In this document: piece by piece, positions 14,426-14,933 of the stretch | How the letters are laid out: the number at the start of each line of letters is the position of its first letter | Numbering within the stretch: position 1 is the first letter of the stretch | NCBI GenBank assembly: GCA_002494725.1 | Contig: DACG01000023.1 | Coordinates: 1-14,933 of the forward strand | Source of the DNA: Geoglobus sp. UBA235 | Lineage (GTDB): Archaea; Halobacteriota; Archaeoglobi; Archaeoglobales; Archaeoglobaceae | Direction: 5' to 3' | Length of the DNA stretch: 14,933 bases | Position numbers and translations under genes: made by a program | The notes under the pieces: model-generated | What the model saw: only the letters and a program-made list of their open reading frames with translations | The model's database searches: none | Told to the model about the DNA's origin: nothing

Positions 14426-14701
14426 GTGGCTCCATTCAGGCTACTTACATCTCCAAATTCAGAATTCCTTGCTCTCGCATACTGTGCCTCTCCAGTATCT
14501 GCATCCCGAGTTGATACACACACTGGCGTTTCTTTTTTCAGGAATTTCGTCCTTTTTACTGTTTGCGGGATGCGACCCTGCCATGCCCATCATCTCATGT
14601 TTACAATTCTACAAACAACTTTTTGGGTTTACTATTATTGAAATATGTTTAATATAAATTCAACACTTCTTTAAGAACTGAATCAGAATAAACCAGTACT
14701 G
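14426..14701. other. Gene-poor region after purP, with an open minus-strand stretch of unknown origin
   Basis: No gene can be supported here. On the minus strand a stop-free frame runs from 14589 into purP. Two overlapping minus-strand frames in 14440-14590 have protein-like composition: one holds KETPVCVSTRDADTGEAQ, the other VCINSGCRYWRGTVC. There is no start context, and one frame is continuous with antisense purP. It may be a decayed end of a mobile element or a structured RNA locus. The last 60 bases are A+T-rich with a TATA-like element at 14648-14659 that could serve the following small ORF. Confidence 0.35.
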
Positions 14702-14869
14702 ATGGAAACATACAGGTTTAATAAAGTTAAAACGATCTTAAAGTCTGGAAACCTCAGAATCCTTTATGCTGTTAAAGATGGAAAAAGGCGATGGAGCGAC
14801 TTTGAAAGATTGATGAACAAAAGGCAGGTTAGCAACTCATTAAATGAGTTAATTAAGCTGAAATTATAG
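14702..14869 (+). pseudogene. 55-codon winged-helix ORF, probably truncated
   Basis: ATG 14702 opens a 55-residue frame ending at TAG 14867-14869. Its middle and end (NLRILYAVKDGKRRWSDFER, then LMNKRQVSNSLNELIKLKL) read as helix-turn-helix with a recognition helix typical of archaeal winged-helix regulators. The reading stops where the wing strands should follow, so the domain looks incomplete. The stop codon abuts a possible insertion-sequence end at 14870, which would explain the truncation. A TATA-like element (14648-14659) and TCTTTAAG (14668-14675) lie upstream; there is no Shine-Dalgarno site. It could instead be a complete small DNA-binding protein. Confidence 0.45.
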
Positions 14870-14933
14870 TGTCGGACATAACAAACTTAACCAATCAGGA
14901 ATTTACTAATCCACCTCCTCGCATAACTCAGCT
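14870..14933 (-). mobile_element. Possible insertion-sequence end with 3' end of a minus-strand gene
   Basis: GTGTCGGACATAACAAACTT starts directly after the stop of the small HTH ORF; its TGTC-G-GACA core is palindromic. On the minus strand a frame entering from the window edge reads LSYARRWISKFLIG and stops at TAA (14887-14889), inside that sequence, as happens when a transposase stop lies in a terminal inverted repeat. A second minus frame (AELCEEVD, stop at 14906-14908) competes. No other copy or second end is in the window, so this is a weak call. Confidence 0.25.

Noticed and set aside
14426..14641. 71-residue plus-strand open frame directly after purP
   Set aside because: There is no ribosome site or promoter, the composition is unlike neighbouring proteins, and it overlaps better minus-strand frames; not supported as a gene.
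1..14933. CRISPR arrays, tRNA or rRNA genes, phage genes, toxin-antitoxin pairs
   Set aside because: No regularly spaced repeats, no RNA gene consensus and no recognisable proteins of these systems were seen on either strand.

Overview
The window looks like chromosomal DNA from a euryarchaeon, most probably a hyperthermophilic or thermophilic member of the Archaeoglobales (Archaeoglobus/Ferroglobus/Geoglobus type). This is inferred from archaeal TATA boxes about 25-30 bases before start codons with almost no leader, Shine-Dalgarno cores of the form GAGGTGAT, AGA/AGG and ATA codons, and typically archaeal genes (PurP, an NrpR-type regulator, a THUMP-SPOUT RNA methylase, TupABC). No rRNA, tRNA or CRISPR array was seen.

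Layout. (1) 1-1547: the 3' part of a DsbA/thioredoxin-fold oxidoreductase, then an NrpR-type winged-helix regulator whose promoter carries a palindrome next to the TATA box. (2) 1631-7443, plus strand: a TRAP-TAXI uptake operon. It holds a possible 19-residue leader peptide, a TAXI solute-binding lipoprotein, a DUF1850 protein and a fused 4TM/12TM permease, followed by an overlapping class III aminotransferase and a SAM-dependent methyltransferase. (3) 7418-9836, minus strand: a tupABC-type tungstate ABC importer, convergent with the TRAP operon and overlapping its last gene by 26 bases. Its promoter carries a near-ideal ModE-type palindrome. (4) 9947-14425, plus strand: an unrecognised polytopic membrane protein, a THUMP-SPOUT RNA methylase, a MazG-type pyrophosphohydrolase, a leucine-dehydrogenase-like amino-acid dehydrogenase and PurP. 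(5) 14426-14933: a gene-poor tail with a 55-codon winged-helix ORF that stops exactly where a possible insertion-sequence end begins.

How the genes fit together. The TRAP operon most simply imports a small organic acid or amino acid that the aminotransferase then processes (inference). TupABC would supply tungstate for tungsten-pterin enzymes such as aldehyde:ferredoxin oxidoreductases, under a ModE/TunR-like repressor. The NrpR-type regulator and the amino-acid dehydrogenase both touch nitrogen metabolism, but nothing in the sequence links them directly.

Base composition splits the window. Sampled lines of the TRAP and Tup blocks are mostly about 50-57% G+C, while sampled lines of the flanks (1-1550 and 9950-14930) are about 37-43%. 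The DUF1850 gene inside the TRAP operon is an A+T-rich exception (about 39%). The strongest items for follow-up are the ModE-like operator, the leader ORF of the TRAP operon, the palindrome at the nrpR-like promoter and the possible IS-truncated HTH gene at the right edge. I did not find a clearly new multi-gene system.
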